Shown one piece after another: positions 8,248 to 16,165 of a stretch of DNA of 64,000 bases. This stretch comes from an uncultured Lachnospiraceae bacterium (GTDB lineage: Bacteria > Bacillota > Clostridia > Lachnospirales > Lachnospiraceae), in contig CAMRSM010000002.1 in assembly GCA_947053345.1 (NCBI GenBank), forward strand, positions 62,001 to 126,000. Reading direction: 5' to 3'. The first letter of the stretch is position 1. The number at the start of each line of letters is the position of its first letter. The notes under the pieces are model-generated. The model did not search any database, had not been told where the DNA came from, and was given only the letters and a program-made list of their open reading frames with translations. Made by a program: the position numbers and the translations under genes.

Positions 8248-8557
8248 TTTAAAGTTCCGCATGCCCCCTCCCAGCACCATCTTCCGGGAAACGGATTTCC
8301 GTCCGCCCTGCTCCCGGAAATTCGTTCCGGCGCTGTACGGGGACATGCTGTTTAAAGTTCCGCATGCCCCCTCCCAGCACCATCTTCCGGGAAACGGATT
8401 TTTTGTCCGCCCTGCTCCCGGAAATTCGTTCCGGCGCTGTACGGGGACATGCTGTTTAAAGTTCCGCATGCCCCCTCCCAGCACCATCTTCCGGGAAACG
8501 GATTTTTTGTCCGCCCTGCTCCCGGAAATTCGTTCCGGCGCTGTACGGGGACATGCC
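8248..8557 (-). repeat. three tandem copies of a ~104-bp two-arm palindromic element in the oadA leader
   Basis: Units begin at about 8248, 8351 and 8455 (103, 104 and about 102 bp) and are nearly identical; the main difference is a short T-run. Read on the oadA strand, each starts at CATGTCCCC and ends at GGGGCATGCGGAACT. The outer arms (GCATGCCCC with GGGGACATGC) pair, and an inner pair, CCGGGAAACGGATTT with AAATTCGTTCCGG, pairs imperfectly. The last unit ends a few bases before the oadA Shine-Dalgarno. Related single elements lie at 14731-14830 and 49231-49353. Their role is unknown. Confidence 0.85.
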
Positions 8558-8565
8558 AATATTTT

Positions 8566-9720
8566 TTATACCCCGAATATCGCCATAAATACACCGGCAG
8601 CGACCGCCGTTCCGATTACGCCGGCAACGTTTGGTCCCATCGCATGCATGAGAAGGAAATTCGTCGGGTCGGCTTCCGAACCGACCTTTTGCGACACACG
8701 CGCCGCCATCGGCACGGCCGACACACCTGCAGAGCCGATCAACGGATTTACCTTTCCGTGCGTTGCCTTACACATGATTTTACCAAACAGCACACCGCTC
8801 GCCGTTCCAAGCGCAAACGCGATCAGGCCAAGGCCTACGATCTTTAAGGTATCCCACTTCAGGAATGCTTCCGCACTCGTCGTCGCGCCCACGGAAGTAC
8901 CGAGCAGGATAACAACAATGTACATCAGGGCATTCGAAGCTGTCTCTGTAAGCTGTTTTACCACGCCGCTCTCGCGGAAAAGGTTGCCGAGCATCAGCAT
9001 ACCGACAAGCGGCGCTGTGGACGGAAGGATCAGGACAACCACAACCGTGACGATGATCGGGAACAGGATTCTCTCAAGTTTTGAGACCGGACGCAGCTGT
9101 TCCATCTTGATCTTGCGCTCTTCTTCCGTTGTCAAAAGCTTCATGATCGGCGGCTGGATGATCGGCACAAGCGACATGTAAGAGTATGCCGCCACTGCGA
9201 TCGGCCCCATATAATCGGTCTGACCGAGCTTACCTGCAAGGAAGATGGAAGTCGGACCATCCGCACCGCCGATGATCGAGATCGCCGCGGCCGCCTTGTC
9301 GCCAAAGCCCATCAAAATCGCCATCAGGTAAGCACCGAAAATACCGATCTGCGCCGCCGCACCGAGCAAAAAGCTCATCGGGTTCGCGATCAGCGGACCG
9401 AAATCCGTCATCGCTCCGACACCCATGAAGATCAGGGACGGCAGGATACTCCACTCATCCAACAAATAGAAATAATGGAGCAATCCGCCCGCATGCTCGC
9501 CCGCCGCATCCACATAGGGCTCCGCCATGATCGCCGGATACATATTTACCAAAAGCATACCAAACGAGATCGGAACCAGCAAAAGAGGCTCATATCCCTT
9601 TTTGATCGCCAAATACAGGAAAAACAGCGCCACAAAAATCATCAGTACATTTCCCCATGAAAGTGAGGCAAAGGCTGTTTGTTTAGCGAGGTTTTCCAAC
9701 GTTTCGATTACATAATCCAT
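8566..9720 (-). CDS. oadB: sodium-pump decarboxylase beta subunit (OadB/MmdB/GcdB)
   Basis: This 384-residue polytopic membrane protein has the hallmarks of the family: IFMGVGAMTDFGPLIANP, IIGGADGPTSIFLAGKL and, near the C terminus, NPLIGSAGVSAVPMAARV with HAMGPNVAGVIGTA. It carries carboxybiotin decarboxylation and couples it to Na+ export across the cytoplasmic membrane. The conserved Asp of GGADGPT and the Asn/Ser of the C-terminal motif are the known Na+/proton sites. It lies between the biotin carrier (27 bp upstream) and the palindromic repeat cluster preceding oadA. Length is normal for the family. Confidence 0.93.
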   Translation of the reverse strand: MDYVIETLENLAKQTAFASLSWGNVLMIFVALFFLYLAIKKGYEPLLLVPISFGMLLVNMYPAIMAEPYVDAAGEHAGGLLHYFYLLDEWSILPSLIFMGVGAMTDFGPLIANPMSFLLGAAAQIGIFGAYLMAILMGFGDKAAAAISIIGGADGPTSIFLAGKLGQTDYMGPIAVAAYSYMSLVPIIQPPIMKLLTTEEERKIKMEQLRPVSKLERILFPIIVTVVVVLILPSTAPLVGMLMLGNLFRESGVVKQLTETASNALMYIVVILLGTSVGATTSAEAFLKWDTLKIVGLGLIAFALGTASGVLFGKIMCKATHGKVNPLIGSAGVSAVPMAARVSQKVGSEADPTNFLLMHAMGPNVAGVIGTAVAAGVFMAIFGV

Positions 9721-9746
9721 TTCGTTACCTCCACGAAAATATCATC

Positions 9747-10118
9747 TTAGTTCAGGGTCGCCAAAACCTCGCCCGCTTCCACACTTGCGCCCACGGAAGT
9801 ATTGATGCTTGCAACCGTACCGTCCTGCGGGGCAACGATCTCATTTTCCATCTTCATCGCTTCCAGAATGATGATGGCCTCACCCCTCTTTACGGCTTTG
9901 CCCGCGTCCGCTTTGATCGCAAGAATCTTGCCCGGCATCGGAGCCGTAACCTTCACGCTGCCCTGCGCGCCTGCCGCCGCTTTCGGAGCTGCCTTTGGTG
10001 CCGCCGCCTTCGGGGCTGCCTTTGGAGCCGCAACGGCTGCCGGTGCCGCACCCTCTGTCGCTTCCTCAACGGTTACATCATATACATTGCCATTTACTGT
10101 GATCGTATAATTCTTCAT
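9747..10118 (-). CDS. biotin carrier (biotinyl-lipoyl) subunit of the decarboxylase
   Basis: The start is at ATG 10118 behind GGAGGACTAAA, giving 123 residues. It has a short N-terminal strand region (KNYTITVNGNVYDVTVEE), then an Ala/Pro/Lys linker (about 35-60, APKAAPKAAAPKAA) and a C-terminal biotinyl domain with the biotinylation motif EAMKMENEI. The flexible linker lets biotin shuttle between the carboxyltransferase(s) (MmdA-like at 10728-12179 and OadA-like at 6821-8233) and the membrane pump OadB. It is the only carrier in the cluster, so both transferases may share it; this is inference. Confidence 0.93.
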   Translation of the reverse strand: MKNYTITVNGNVYDVTVEEATEGAAPAAVAAPKAAPKAAAPKAAPKAAAGAQGSVKVTAPMPGKILAIKADAGKAVKRGEAIIILEAMKMENEIVAPQDGTVASINTSVGASVEAGEVLATLN

Positions 10119-10262
10119 TTTAGTCCTCCATTCTTCCGCAAAAATGCGGTATCTCAAAATTCACATCAAATCTTAATCTGATAACAAACCTTTCTGCCAA
10201 CAAAAAATTCGTTCCATGCACTGATCCTTCGCACGAAAATTACAGAATCGGGACAGGGCATA

Positions 10263-10712
10263 TTATGCGTTCTGCCATTTTGTGCGTCCAACCTTTCGGA
10301 TGCTCCTGACAACAAGCTCACCGGCCGGGACATCATTCCCCGAAGCTTCCTCATACGCATGAACCGCCGCCGTAATCACCGCTACCAGCTCAAGATCATC
10401 GGAAAGTTCCTCCTCCGGCACAGTCTCTTCCAAAACCGGCACCACTGAGGCCACCGGCGCTGCTGTCTTTGCCGCACGGTTCGCCTCGAACTTATTGATA
10501 TACTTAAACAGCGAAATGATCCATGCGATCAGCACCAATGCGCAGAATACAATACAAATACCCATCACGGTATTTAAGAGTGCTGTCATCATGGTCTCCC
10601 CGAGGCTCTTCTTTTCCCCCGCCTCCGTTGCCGCCACCGCCGTGAGCGGGCTTGCCAAAATCACGCCCAAAATACCGCTTGCAGCGCCCGCCATCTTTTT
10701 GATATTTTTCAT
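10263..10712 (-). CDS. OadG/MmdD-like small membrane subunit
   Basis: The protein has 149 residues: a signal-like hydrophobic N terminus (residues 8-28, ending TAVAAT), a membrane helix (about 45-68, VMGICIVFCALVLIAWIISLF), a variable acidic linker and a C-terminal motif, LVAVITAAVHAYEEASG then VVRSIRKVGRTKW, typical of the OadG family. It acts as an assembly and stability subunit linking the soluble carboxyltransferase to the OadB pump. It lies 15 bp downstream of the carboxyltransferase gene and is clearly co-transcribed. Confidence 0.85.
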   Translation of the reverse strand: MKNIKKMAGAASGILGVILASPLTAVAATEAGEKKSLGETMMTALLNTVMGICIVFCALVLIAWIISLFKYINKFEANRAAKTAAPVASVVPVLEETVPEEELSDDLELVAVITAAVHAYEEASGNDVPAGELVVRSIRKVGRTKWQNA

Positions 10713-10727
10713 AAATGCATCACCTCG

Positions 10728-12179
10728 TTAAACCGTACCGTGCTTCTTGCCCGGCTGGTTCCCTCTTTTTGTGAACAACATTTCAAAACCATAGAGCAGA
10801 TACTGGCGCAGTGTGGCAGGTGCCAGAATGGCATCAACATACCCTCTCTTCGCGGCAGCATGCGCACTCTGTGTCTGCGCATCGTACTCCTTTGCTTTTG
10901 CCGCTTTCAAATCTGCCGCGCCGGCACCCTTGAGCTCGTCGGCGTACATGATCTGTACTGCAAGTTCCGCGTCCATCGTTCCGATCTTTGCATCCTCAAG
11001 GGCATACACCAAATCCGCGCCAATGTGCTTTGAATTCATTGTGATGTACGCACTGCCATAGGCCTTTCCGGTCACAACATTGATCTTCGGAACGGTCGCG
11101 TTCGCAAAAGCGTACGTCAGCTTCGCCGCCGCGATACCGATGCCGGATGCCTCCGCAACCGTCGCCGCATAACCGGACACATTAGTTAAAGTAAGTACCG
11201 GAATGCCGAACGCATCACAGAATTTCACAAAGCTCTCCGCCTTGTAGCAGCCTGCCGTCGTCAGCCTGTCCTCAAATTTCGACGATGCTTTCCCATTCTC
11301 ATCAAGAATCGCCGTGCGGTTTGCCACCGCGCCGATCGTCATACCGTTTAAGCGGATGAAGCCCGTCACCATCTCTTTCGCATACGCTTTCTTTACCTCG
11401 ACAAACAGACCGTTATCCGAAATGTCCGCGAGTGCAAGCGCCGCATCCTCAAGTTCAGCGGAGAGATTGTCAAGCGTACGGTTCAGGTCGTCCGTGTCCG
11501 TCTCCCCAGCCGCTTCCTCTGTATTATTGTACGGCAGGACGCTCATCAGCTCACGGATGTTCTCAAGCAGCGCCGCTTCCCCTTCGCATACAAAATCCGC
11601 AACACCCTTTTCCGCCATATAACCTGCCGCCGCCGTATCACATTTCCCTGTGGAGTTCCCGTCCAATGTGTTCGGCGCATTGACAAAGAGCTTCCCGCCC
11701 TTCTCTTCTACAAACACGAAATCGCTCATCGAAGCAAGCACGGCGCTTCCCCCGCCGCAATTCCCGAACACTGCCGTAATCTGCGGAACCACACCGGATG
11801 CCTGTGCCTGTTTTAAGTAAATATCACCAAATGCCGCAAGTGCGTCGGTCGCCTCCTGCAGACGCAGACCCGCGCAATCGACAAGACCGATCACCGGTGC
11901 GCCTACCTTTAACGCAAGCTCGTACAGCGCGGTAATCTTTCTTGCATGCATCTCGCCCATCGTCCCGTTCATCACGGAAACATCCTGCGCGTAAACATAC
12001 GCGAGGCTGCCATGAATCACACCATATCCGGTAATGACACCATCCGAAGGAGCTTCCTTCTCCTGTAAGTTAAAATCGGTATTTCTCTTTGTCACCAAAG
12101 CGCCGATCTCAACAAAACTGTTTGCGTCAAGCAGGGCAATAATTCTGTCCCTTGCCGACATTTGTGCTGTTGTACTCAT
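10728..12179 (-). CDS. acyl-CoA carboxyltransferase subunit (MmdA/PCC-beta-like)
   Basis: The start is at ATG 12179 (GGAGGGCTGAAA upstream); a long upstream frame lacks coding character. The 483-residue crotonase-fold carboxyltransferase has DGVITGYGVIHGSLAYVYAQD (N domain), NCGGGSAVLASMSDF, and in the C domain NVSGYAATVAEASG plus GKAYGSAYITMNSKHIGAD and PTNFL-less C end. It is somewhat shorter than typical MmdA (about 510). It would transfer CO2 from an acyl-CoA such as methylmalonyl-CoA to biotin. It is the first gene of the pump operon. Having this and an OadA-type transferase in one operon is notable. Confidence 0.85.
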   Translation of the reverse strand: MSTTAQMSARDRIIALLDANSFVEIGALVTKRNTDFNLQEKEAPSDGVITGYGVIHGSLAYVYAQDVSVMNGTMGEMHARKITALYELALKVGAPVIGLVDCAGLRLQEATDALAAFGDIYLKQAQASGVVPQITAVFGNCGGGSAVLASMSDFVFVEEKGGKLFVNAPNTLDGNSTGKCDTAAAGYMAEKGVADFVCEGEAALLENIRELMSVLPYNNTEEAAGETDTDDLNRTLDNLSAELEDAALALADISDNGLFVEVKKAYAKEMVTGFIRLNGMTIGAVANRTAILDENGKASSKFEDRLTTAGCYKAESFVKFCDAFGIPVLTLTNVSGYAATVAEASGIGIAAAKLTYAFANATVPKINVVTGKAYGSAYITMNSKHIGADLVYALEDAKIGTMDAELAVQIMYADELKGAGAADLKAAKAKEYDAQTQSAHAAAKRGYVDAILAPATLRQYLLYGFEMLFTKRGNQPGKKHGTV

Positions 12180-12285
12180 TTTCAGCCCTCCATTATTATA
12201 TTCAATATTGGTTTTTCGACAATCAAGCCGAAAAGCCAAATTTGTTCCAATTATATTATATTTCATTCCCGTCAATATTTCAAGT

Positions 12286-12323
12286 AAAAAGCGTAAGAAA
12301 ATTTTAATTTTCTTACGCTTTTT
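12286..12323. terminator. bidirectional-looking terminator between recX and the decarboxylase operon
   Basis: AAAAAGCGTAAGAAAATT and AATTTTCTTACGCTTTTT form an 18-bp perfect stem with two bases between the arms. The A and T runs give a tail on both strands. It lies immediately 3' of recX and upstream of the carboxyltransferase gene. Confidence 0.85.
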
Positions 12324-12324
12324 A

Positions 12325-13002
12325 TTATAATTCCATATCCATCTCCGGGATATCCGTAGAAACCAGGTCTTTGAGCACATCCCGGATGTCCGCACCCCGG
12401 AATCCCTTCGCGCACAGCGACGCAGTCAGTTTTTGTATCTCCTTCTGTGAGAGTGCCGCAGGAGCCTTGGTTTTACGTGCAATCTGTCTGCGCAGTGCGG
12501 TAAGTTCCGCCTCTTCAAACGCTTCCCCCATCTGCGCGATACGCTCCTCCCGGAAAACCTCGAACGCCTCGTCGATCACTTCCCTCCCAATCCCCTTTTC
12601 CTTCAGTTTCGCAACAAGCTGGAAACGGCTCTTCTCCTCCGCATGGGAACAAAGGTATGTGAGCGCAAAACGTAAATCATCAACATAATGATAGCTTTCC
12701 GCATACTCCACCGCGGCATCCGCCACTTCCTGCGGATATCCGTCCCCTGCAAGCTTTTCAAACAGTTCCTTCCGGCTGCGGTCTTTTGCGACCAGAAGGT
12801 TTAAGACCCTTTTCTTTGCCTGTGGCAGCAAAGTCTCCGCGCAGATCCGTCCGTACAGCTCCTCTGTCAGAACCATGCCTTCCTCAAGATTATGGGAGCG
12901 AAGCTGCGCGGGATAAAGCGAAAAACACCATTCGTCATTGACATAGACTTTCCGCTTCCGTCCCCCTCTCACGCTCTCAACAGCCGTGATTACCCGCTCC
13001 AC
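12325..13002 (-). CDS. recX: RecX, regulator of RecA
   Basis: The product has 225 residues with an alpha-helical RecX repeat structure (ILNLLVAKDRSRKELFEKL-type first repeat at about 65-105, YHYVDDLRFALTYL second, then AKLKEKGIGREVIDEAF). The N terminus (VRGGRKRKVYVNDEWCFSLY) is the short beta extension seen in Firmicutes. It starts at GTG overlapping the recA stop by one base (TAGTG), so translation is coupled to recA and it shares the SOS promoter. It modulates RecA filaments in the cytoplasm. Confidence 0.9.
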   Translation of the reverse strand: MERVITAVESVRGGRKRKVYVNDEWCFSLYPAQLRSHNLEEGMVLTEELYGRICAETLLPQAKKRVLNLLVAKDRSRKELFEKLAGDGYPQEVADAAVEYAESYHYVDDLRFALTYLCSHAEEKSRFQLVAKLKEKGIGREVIDEAFEVFREERIAQMGEAFEEAELTALRRQIARKTKAPAALSQKEIQKLTASLCAKGFRGADIRDVLKDLVSTDIPEMDMEL

Positions 13003-14159
13003 TATGCTTCACTTTCCGAACCGGTTTCCGTATCTTCCTCCGCCTTTACGGAAGCCTCTGCCGTCTTTGCCGCCCTGCCGCGCCCGCGGGACGGCTTCTC
13101 CTCCGCCGTGGTTGCCGCCTCGGCTGCTACGGGCGAGGTAGCAGCATCGCCGCCGGACAGCGCTTCACCAATCCCAAAATGTGCACGCACTTTCTGCTCA
13201 ATCTCCTCCATGATATTCGGGTTATCGCGCAGATACTGTTTCGCATTTTCGCGTCCCTGCCCAATCTTGACATCATTGTACGCAAACCAAGCGCCGCTCT
13301 TCATCACAATGTTCTCGGCGACCGCAAGGTCGAGAATATCCCCCTCGCGCGAAATACCCTGCCCGAACATGATATCAAATTCCGCCTCCTTAAACGGCGG
13401 CGCGATCTTATTTTTTACGACCTTTACGCGCACGCGGTTTCCAATGTTCTCACCGCTGTTCTTGATATAATCGATGCGCCGCACATCAAGCCGCACCGAC
13501 GCGTAAAACTTTAGGGCACGTCCGCCGGTTGTCGTCTCCGGATTCCCGAACATGACCCCGACCTTCTCGCGCAGCTGGTTGATAAAAATAACGGTACAGT
13601 TTGACTTGCTGATGATACCGGTCAGCTTGCGGAGTGCCTGCGACATCAGGCGCGCCTGCAGGCCGACATGCGAATCACCCATGTCCCCTTCGATCTCCGC
13701 CTTCGGAACAAGCGCCGCCACGGAATCCACAATAATAATGTCAACCGCCCCGGAACGCACCATCGTCTCCGTGATCTCAAGTGCCTGCTCGCCGTTATCC
13801 GGCTGGGAGATATAAAGCTCGTCGATATTCACGCCGATGTTCTTCGCATAGACCGGGTCAAGCGCATGCTCTGCATCAATAAAACCGGCGATCCCTCCCT
13901 GTTTCTGAACCTCTGCCACCATATGTAGCGCAACCGTCGTCTTACCGCTTGACTCCGGCCCATAAATCTCCACAACACGTCCCTTCGGGACACCGCCAAG
14001 CCCAAGCGCGATATCAAGACTGATCGAGCCGGTCGGAACGGTCTCGATATTCATATGGTTGCTGTTATCCCCGAGTCTCATAACGGAGCCCTTCCCATAC
14101 TGCTTCTCAATCTGGGCAAGCGCGTTCTCAAGAGCTTTCATTTTATCTTCTTTTGCCAT
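13002..14159 (-). CDS. recA: recombinase RecA
   Basis: The start is at ATG 14159 ([14 protein letters not shown]) behind AAAAGGAGAC; the longer upstream frame is not RecA. The 385 residues include Walker [10 protein letters not shown], Walker [11 protein letters not shown], the DNA-binding loop region ([19 protein letters not shown]) and [22 protein letters not shown]. The C-terminal tail (about residues 330-385) is Ala/Glu rich and longer than in E. coli. It forms the ssDNA filament for recombination and LexA cleavage. It is controlled by the promoter and LexA box at 14355-14402. Confidence 0.97.
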   Translation of the reverse strand: MAKEDKMKALENALAQIEKQYGKGSVMRLGDNSNHMNIETVPTGSISLDIALGLGGVPKGRVVEIYGPESSGKTTVALHMVAEVQKQGGIAGFIDAEHALDPVYAKNIGVNIDELYISQPDNGEQALEITETMVRSGAVDIIIVDSVAALVPKAEIEGDMGDSHVGLQARLMSQALRKLTGIISKSNCTVIFINQLREKVGVMFGNPETTTGGRALKFYASVRLDVRRIDYIKNSGENIGNRVRVKVVKNKIAPPFKEAEFDIMFGQGISREGDILDLAVAENIVMKSGAWFAYNDVKIGQGRENAKQYLRDNPNIMEEIEQKVRAHFGIGEALSGGDAATSPVAAEAATTAEEKPSRGRGRAAKTAEASVKAEEDTETGSESEA

Positions 14160-14354
14160 CGTTTTGTCTCCTTTTCCAAAATACTGATGATTCTGCCGCA
14201 GCCACACTGCAGCCCCTTCTTTGTAAAACCCCTTTTTCTGGCCGCCTTTGGCTTTCTGGCCAGCCTGCAAACCGTCCGGGGCTCATCGTTCCTGATCCGA
14301 ATGCTTCTTATGATACGGCAGTCTCCCGGCCGCCCCACCCGACCCCAAATACCC

Positions 14355-14366
14355 GAACATTCGTTC
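14355..14366 (-). promoter_or_regulatory. LexA (DinR-type) SOS box
   Basis: GAACATTCGTTC fits the Gram-positive GAAC-N4-GTTC consensus exactly. It lies just 3' of the -10 element of the recA promoter, where bound LexA would block initiation. Confidence 0.85.
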
Positions 14367-14373
14367 TGCTATC

Positions 14374-14402
14374 ATATTACTTTATTTTGCTGTAAATGTC
14401 AA
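14374..14402 (-). promoter_or_regulatory. recA promoter
   Basis: On the minus strand TTGACA is followed by a 17-base spacer and TAATAT. It predicts a leader of about 205 nt before the recA ATG. Nothing else recognisable lies between 14403 and 14730. Confidence 0.8.
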
Positions 14403-14730
14403 CCACTTTTCCGGATATTTTTTCATTGGAAATATTCTGCATTATTTTCTCTTATCGGATTAAGACGGCATCGCACTGCATGTGCCAGAAGATCACAGAC
14501 CAGAAGAACTCCACACCGGAAAGGACGCTTCTATTATAGCAGTGTTTTTCTTTGCTGTAAAGCGGGGCAGGCTTCTTTCTGCGTAAAATATTTCTCTCAT
14601 TTTTTGTGCAGAATTACTTTTATTATAAAAGATTTCCGCGAACCAGCATGATTAAAATCCCTGTGCACGGTTATCCTTATATAAGGAACCGGCCGCTTTT
14701 CCACACGGAAAATAGACCGAAAAACCAAAA

Positions 14731-14830
14731 CAGCATATGCCCATACGGTGCCGGTGGGAAGTTTTCGGCGGCGGCGCGGACAAAAACTTCCCACCCCGTA
14801 ACAGGGCAGCGGGAGGGCATATGCGGAACT
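14731..14830 (+). repeat. single copy of the two-arm palindromic element upstream of the BFD gene
   Basis: The outer arms GCATATGCCC (14733-14742) and GGGCATATGC (14815-14824) are perfectly complementary. The inner arms GTGGGAAGTTTT (14754-14765) and AAAACTTCCCAC (14783-14794) are also perfect. It starts with CAGCAT and ends with GCGGAACT, like the copies at 8248-8557 and 49231-49353, but the arm sequences differ. AGGAGG of the next gene begins 8 bases after it. Confidence 0.8.
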
Positions 14831-14847
14831 AATAATAGGAGGCAACC

Positions 14848-15027
14848 ATGAACGAAGACGACATCATCTGTCCTTGTACCGGGGTAACTGCCCGCGATGT
14901 TATGGATGCGGTAAAAAACGGCGCAAACACTGTAGAAGACATCGAGGCGGCCACCAGCGCAGGTACGGTATGCGGTGCATGCATCCAGGACCTTGAGGCA
15001 TTGCTTGCCAAATTAAAAACCAAATAA
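14848..15027 (+). CDS. BFD-like [2Fe-2S]-binding small protein
   Basis: This 59-residue gene has AGGAGG at ideal spacing. The four cysteines fit the BFD (bacterioferritin-associated ferredoxin-like) pattern: ICPCTGVTARDVMDAV near the N terminus and TVCGACIQDLEALL near the C terminus, with the typical helix NGANTVEDIEAAT between. It should bind a [2Fe-2S] cluster in the cytoplasm and act as a small redox partner or a cluster domain of a multi-subunit enzyme. It stands alone here, preceded by a palindromic leader element and followed by a strong hairpin. Confidence 0.85.
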   Translation: MNEDDIICPCTGVTARDVMDAVKNGANTVEDIEAATSAGTVCGACIQDLEALLAKLKTK

Positions 15028-15034
15028 GGAGACG

Positions 15035-15092
15035 GCACAGGAAAGCGGCCGCTGCAGAATACCAAATTTCTGCTGCGGCCGCTTTCCTGTGC
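15035..15092. terminator. strong bidirectional hairpin between convergent genes
   Basis: An 18-bp perfect stem (GCACAGGAAAGCGGCCGC with GCGGCCGCTTTCCTGTGC) continues into an inner GCAGAA/TTCTGC stem. It separates the plus-strand BFD gene from the minus-strand 15107-15814 gene. There is no immediate T-run on the plus side; CATTTTTTAT follows after about 9 bases. Confidence 0.75.
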
Positions 15093-15106
15093 TGGCCAAT
15101 CATTTT

Positions 15107-15814
15107 TTATATTTGTGTATCGTAAGTCTTCCCTGCCTCTTCCAAGCGCTTTAGTTGGTCCCTGCGGTGCGAGATCCGTCTCTCTTCCACAAAAAATGGC
15201 GGATCCTGCTGCGAACGCTTCGCTGTCCGCACGGATTTGCTGTTGTTGTCCCACATCCGCAGCGGCTCCTGTCCGTGTTTTCCCTTTTTCCCCGCAGAAT
15301 ACTCCTGCGTGCCCTGTCCTTTCTGCGAAGTCTTCACCGCCAAATCCATGCCCTCCGCAAATTCTTCCCGGAAACCAGTGCTTTCCGCCCCCCCGCTTCC
15401 TGCGAACGCTTTCTCTGTGTATTCCCCCGATAATTCTTCTGCGTACTCTTCTTGCAGCAGCTTCCGGCTTTTTCCTGCAGATTCTGTCCGGCTCTGAGCC
15501 CGCACAATCTTGCGCACACGCCGCTGCGGCTCTTCCTGAACCCGGTCGCTGTTTTGCGGCGTAAACGTATCGTACTCCGCCCGCGTCGTCGTTTCCTGGC
15601 GCGCTGCGACCGCATTGATATCCCCTCCACTCTCCGCGTACAGCTTCTGCTGCACCGCCCCCTCCATCCGCGCCCGTTTCTTTAACAGCCTGCGGCTGCT
15701 TGATACCTGCTTTTGGTGGCGGAGCATGACATACAGCGCAAAAAACACGACAAATGCCACAATCAGTACAATAAACACCGTCAGCTCAATTTTTCCCAAA
15801 TCACGAATGCTCAT
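15107..15814 (-). CDS. hypothetical protein with one N-terminal membrane helix and a long hydrophilic tail
   Basis: The start is at ATG 15814 (MSIRDLGKIELTVF) because GAGGAG lies upstream and this puts the membrane helix (about residues 12-32, TVFIVLIVAFVVFFALYVML) at the N terminus. The remaining 200 residues are charged, rich in Arg/Glu/Gln/Ser and probably largely disordered or coiled. That is compatible with a cytoplasmic tail tethered to the membrane. No family is recognised. The upstream gap 15815-16032 contains nothing further I can identify. Confidence 0.6.
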   Translation of the reverse strand: MSIRDLGKIELTVFIVLIVAFVVFFALYVMLRHQKQVSSSRRLLKKRARMEGAVQQKLYAESGGDINAVAARQETTTRAEYDTFTPQNSDRVQEEPQRRVRKIVRAQSRTESAGKSRKLLQEEYAEELSGEYTEKAFAGSGGAESTGFREEFAEGMDLAVKTSQKGQGTQEYSAGKKGKHGQEPLRMWDNNSKSVRTAKRSQQDPPFFVEERRISHRRDQLKRLEEAGKTYDTQI

Positions 15815-16032
15815 AATCTCCTCTTTCCGCGCCGCCCGTTTTATATTGGAATCCGGCTGATGCCGGGACAAAATCTCCATCCGCATGGCAGATAAACATA
15901 TCCTGCCCTTCCCTGATACGCGGTATGATATCGTTCTTCCCTTCCGCAGCGCATGGTCGGGAAATGCTGTGTATACTATTTCCAATATTGACAATAATTA
16001 TGATTTCATTCGGGATTTTTCATGAATACCTG

Positions 16033-16061
16033 TTGACAGCCCCCTGTTTTTTCATTATAAT
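16033..16061 (+). promoter_or_regulatory. consensus promoter of the DUF1266 lipoprotein gene
   Basis: TTGACA, a 17-base spacer and TATAAT; both hexamers are perfect. It lies about 105 bp upstream of the start codon. Confidence 0.8.
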
Positions 16062-16165
16062 CTGTGTTTGTCCGACAGAGAAGCCATTTGTTCCGGAGCG
16101 TTCCAAATGGCGGGATAATGTGGGATAGCATACACATGGAAAACGCCCCAGAAACGGAGATTGTG

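Noticed and set aside
8261-9181. 306-codon plus-strand frame through the palindromic repeats and oadB
   Set aside because: It is antisense to the clearly conserved OadB gene and its N-terminal part merely translates the tandem repeats.
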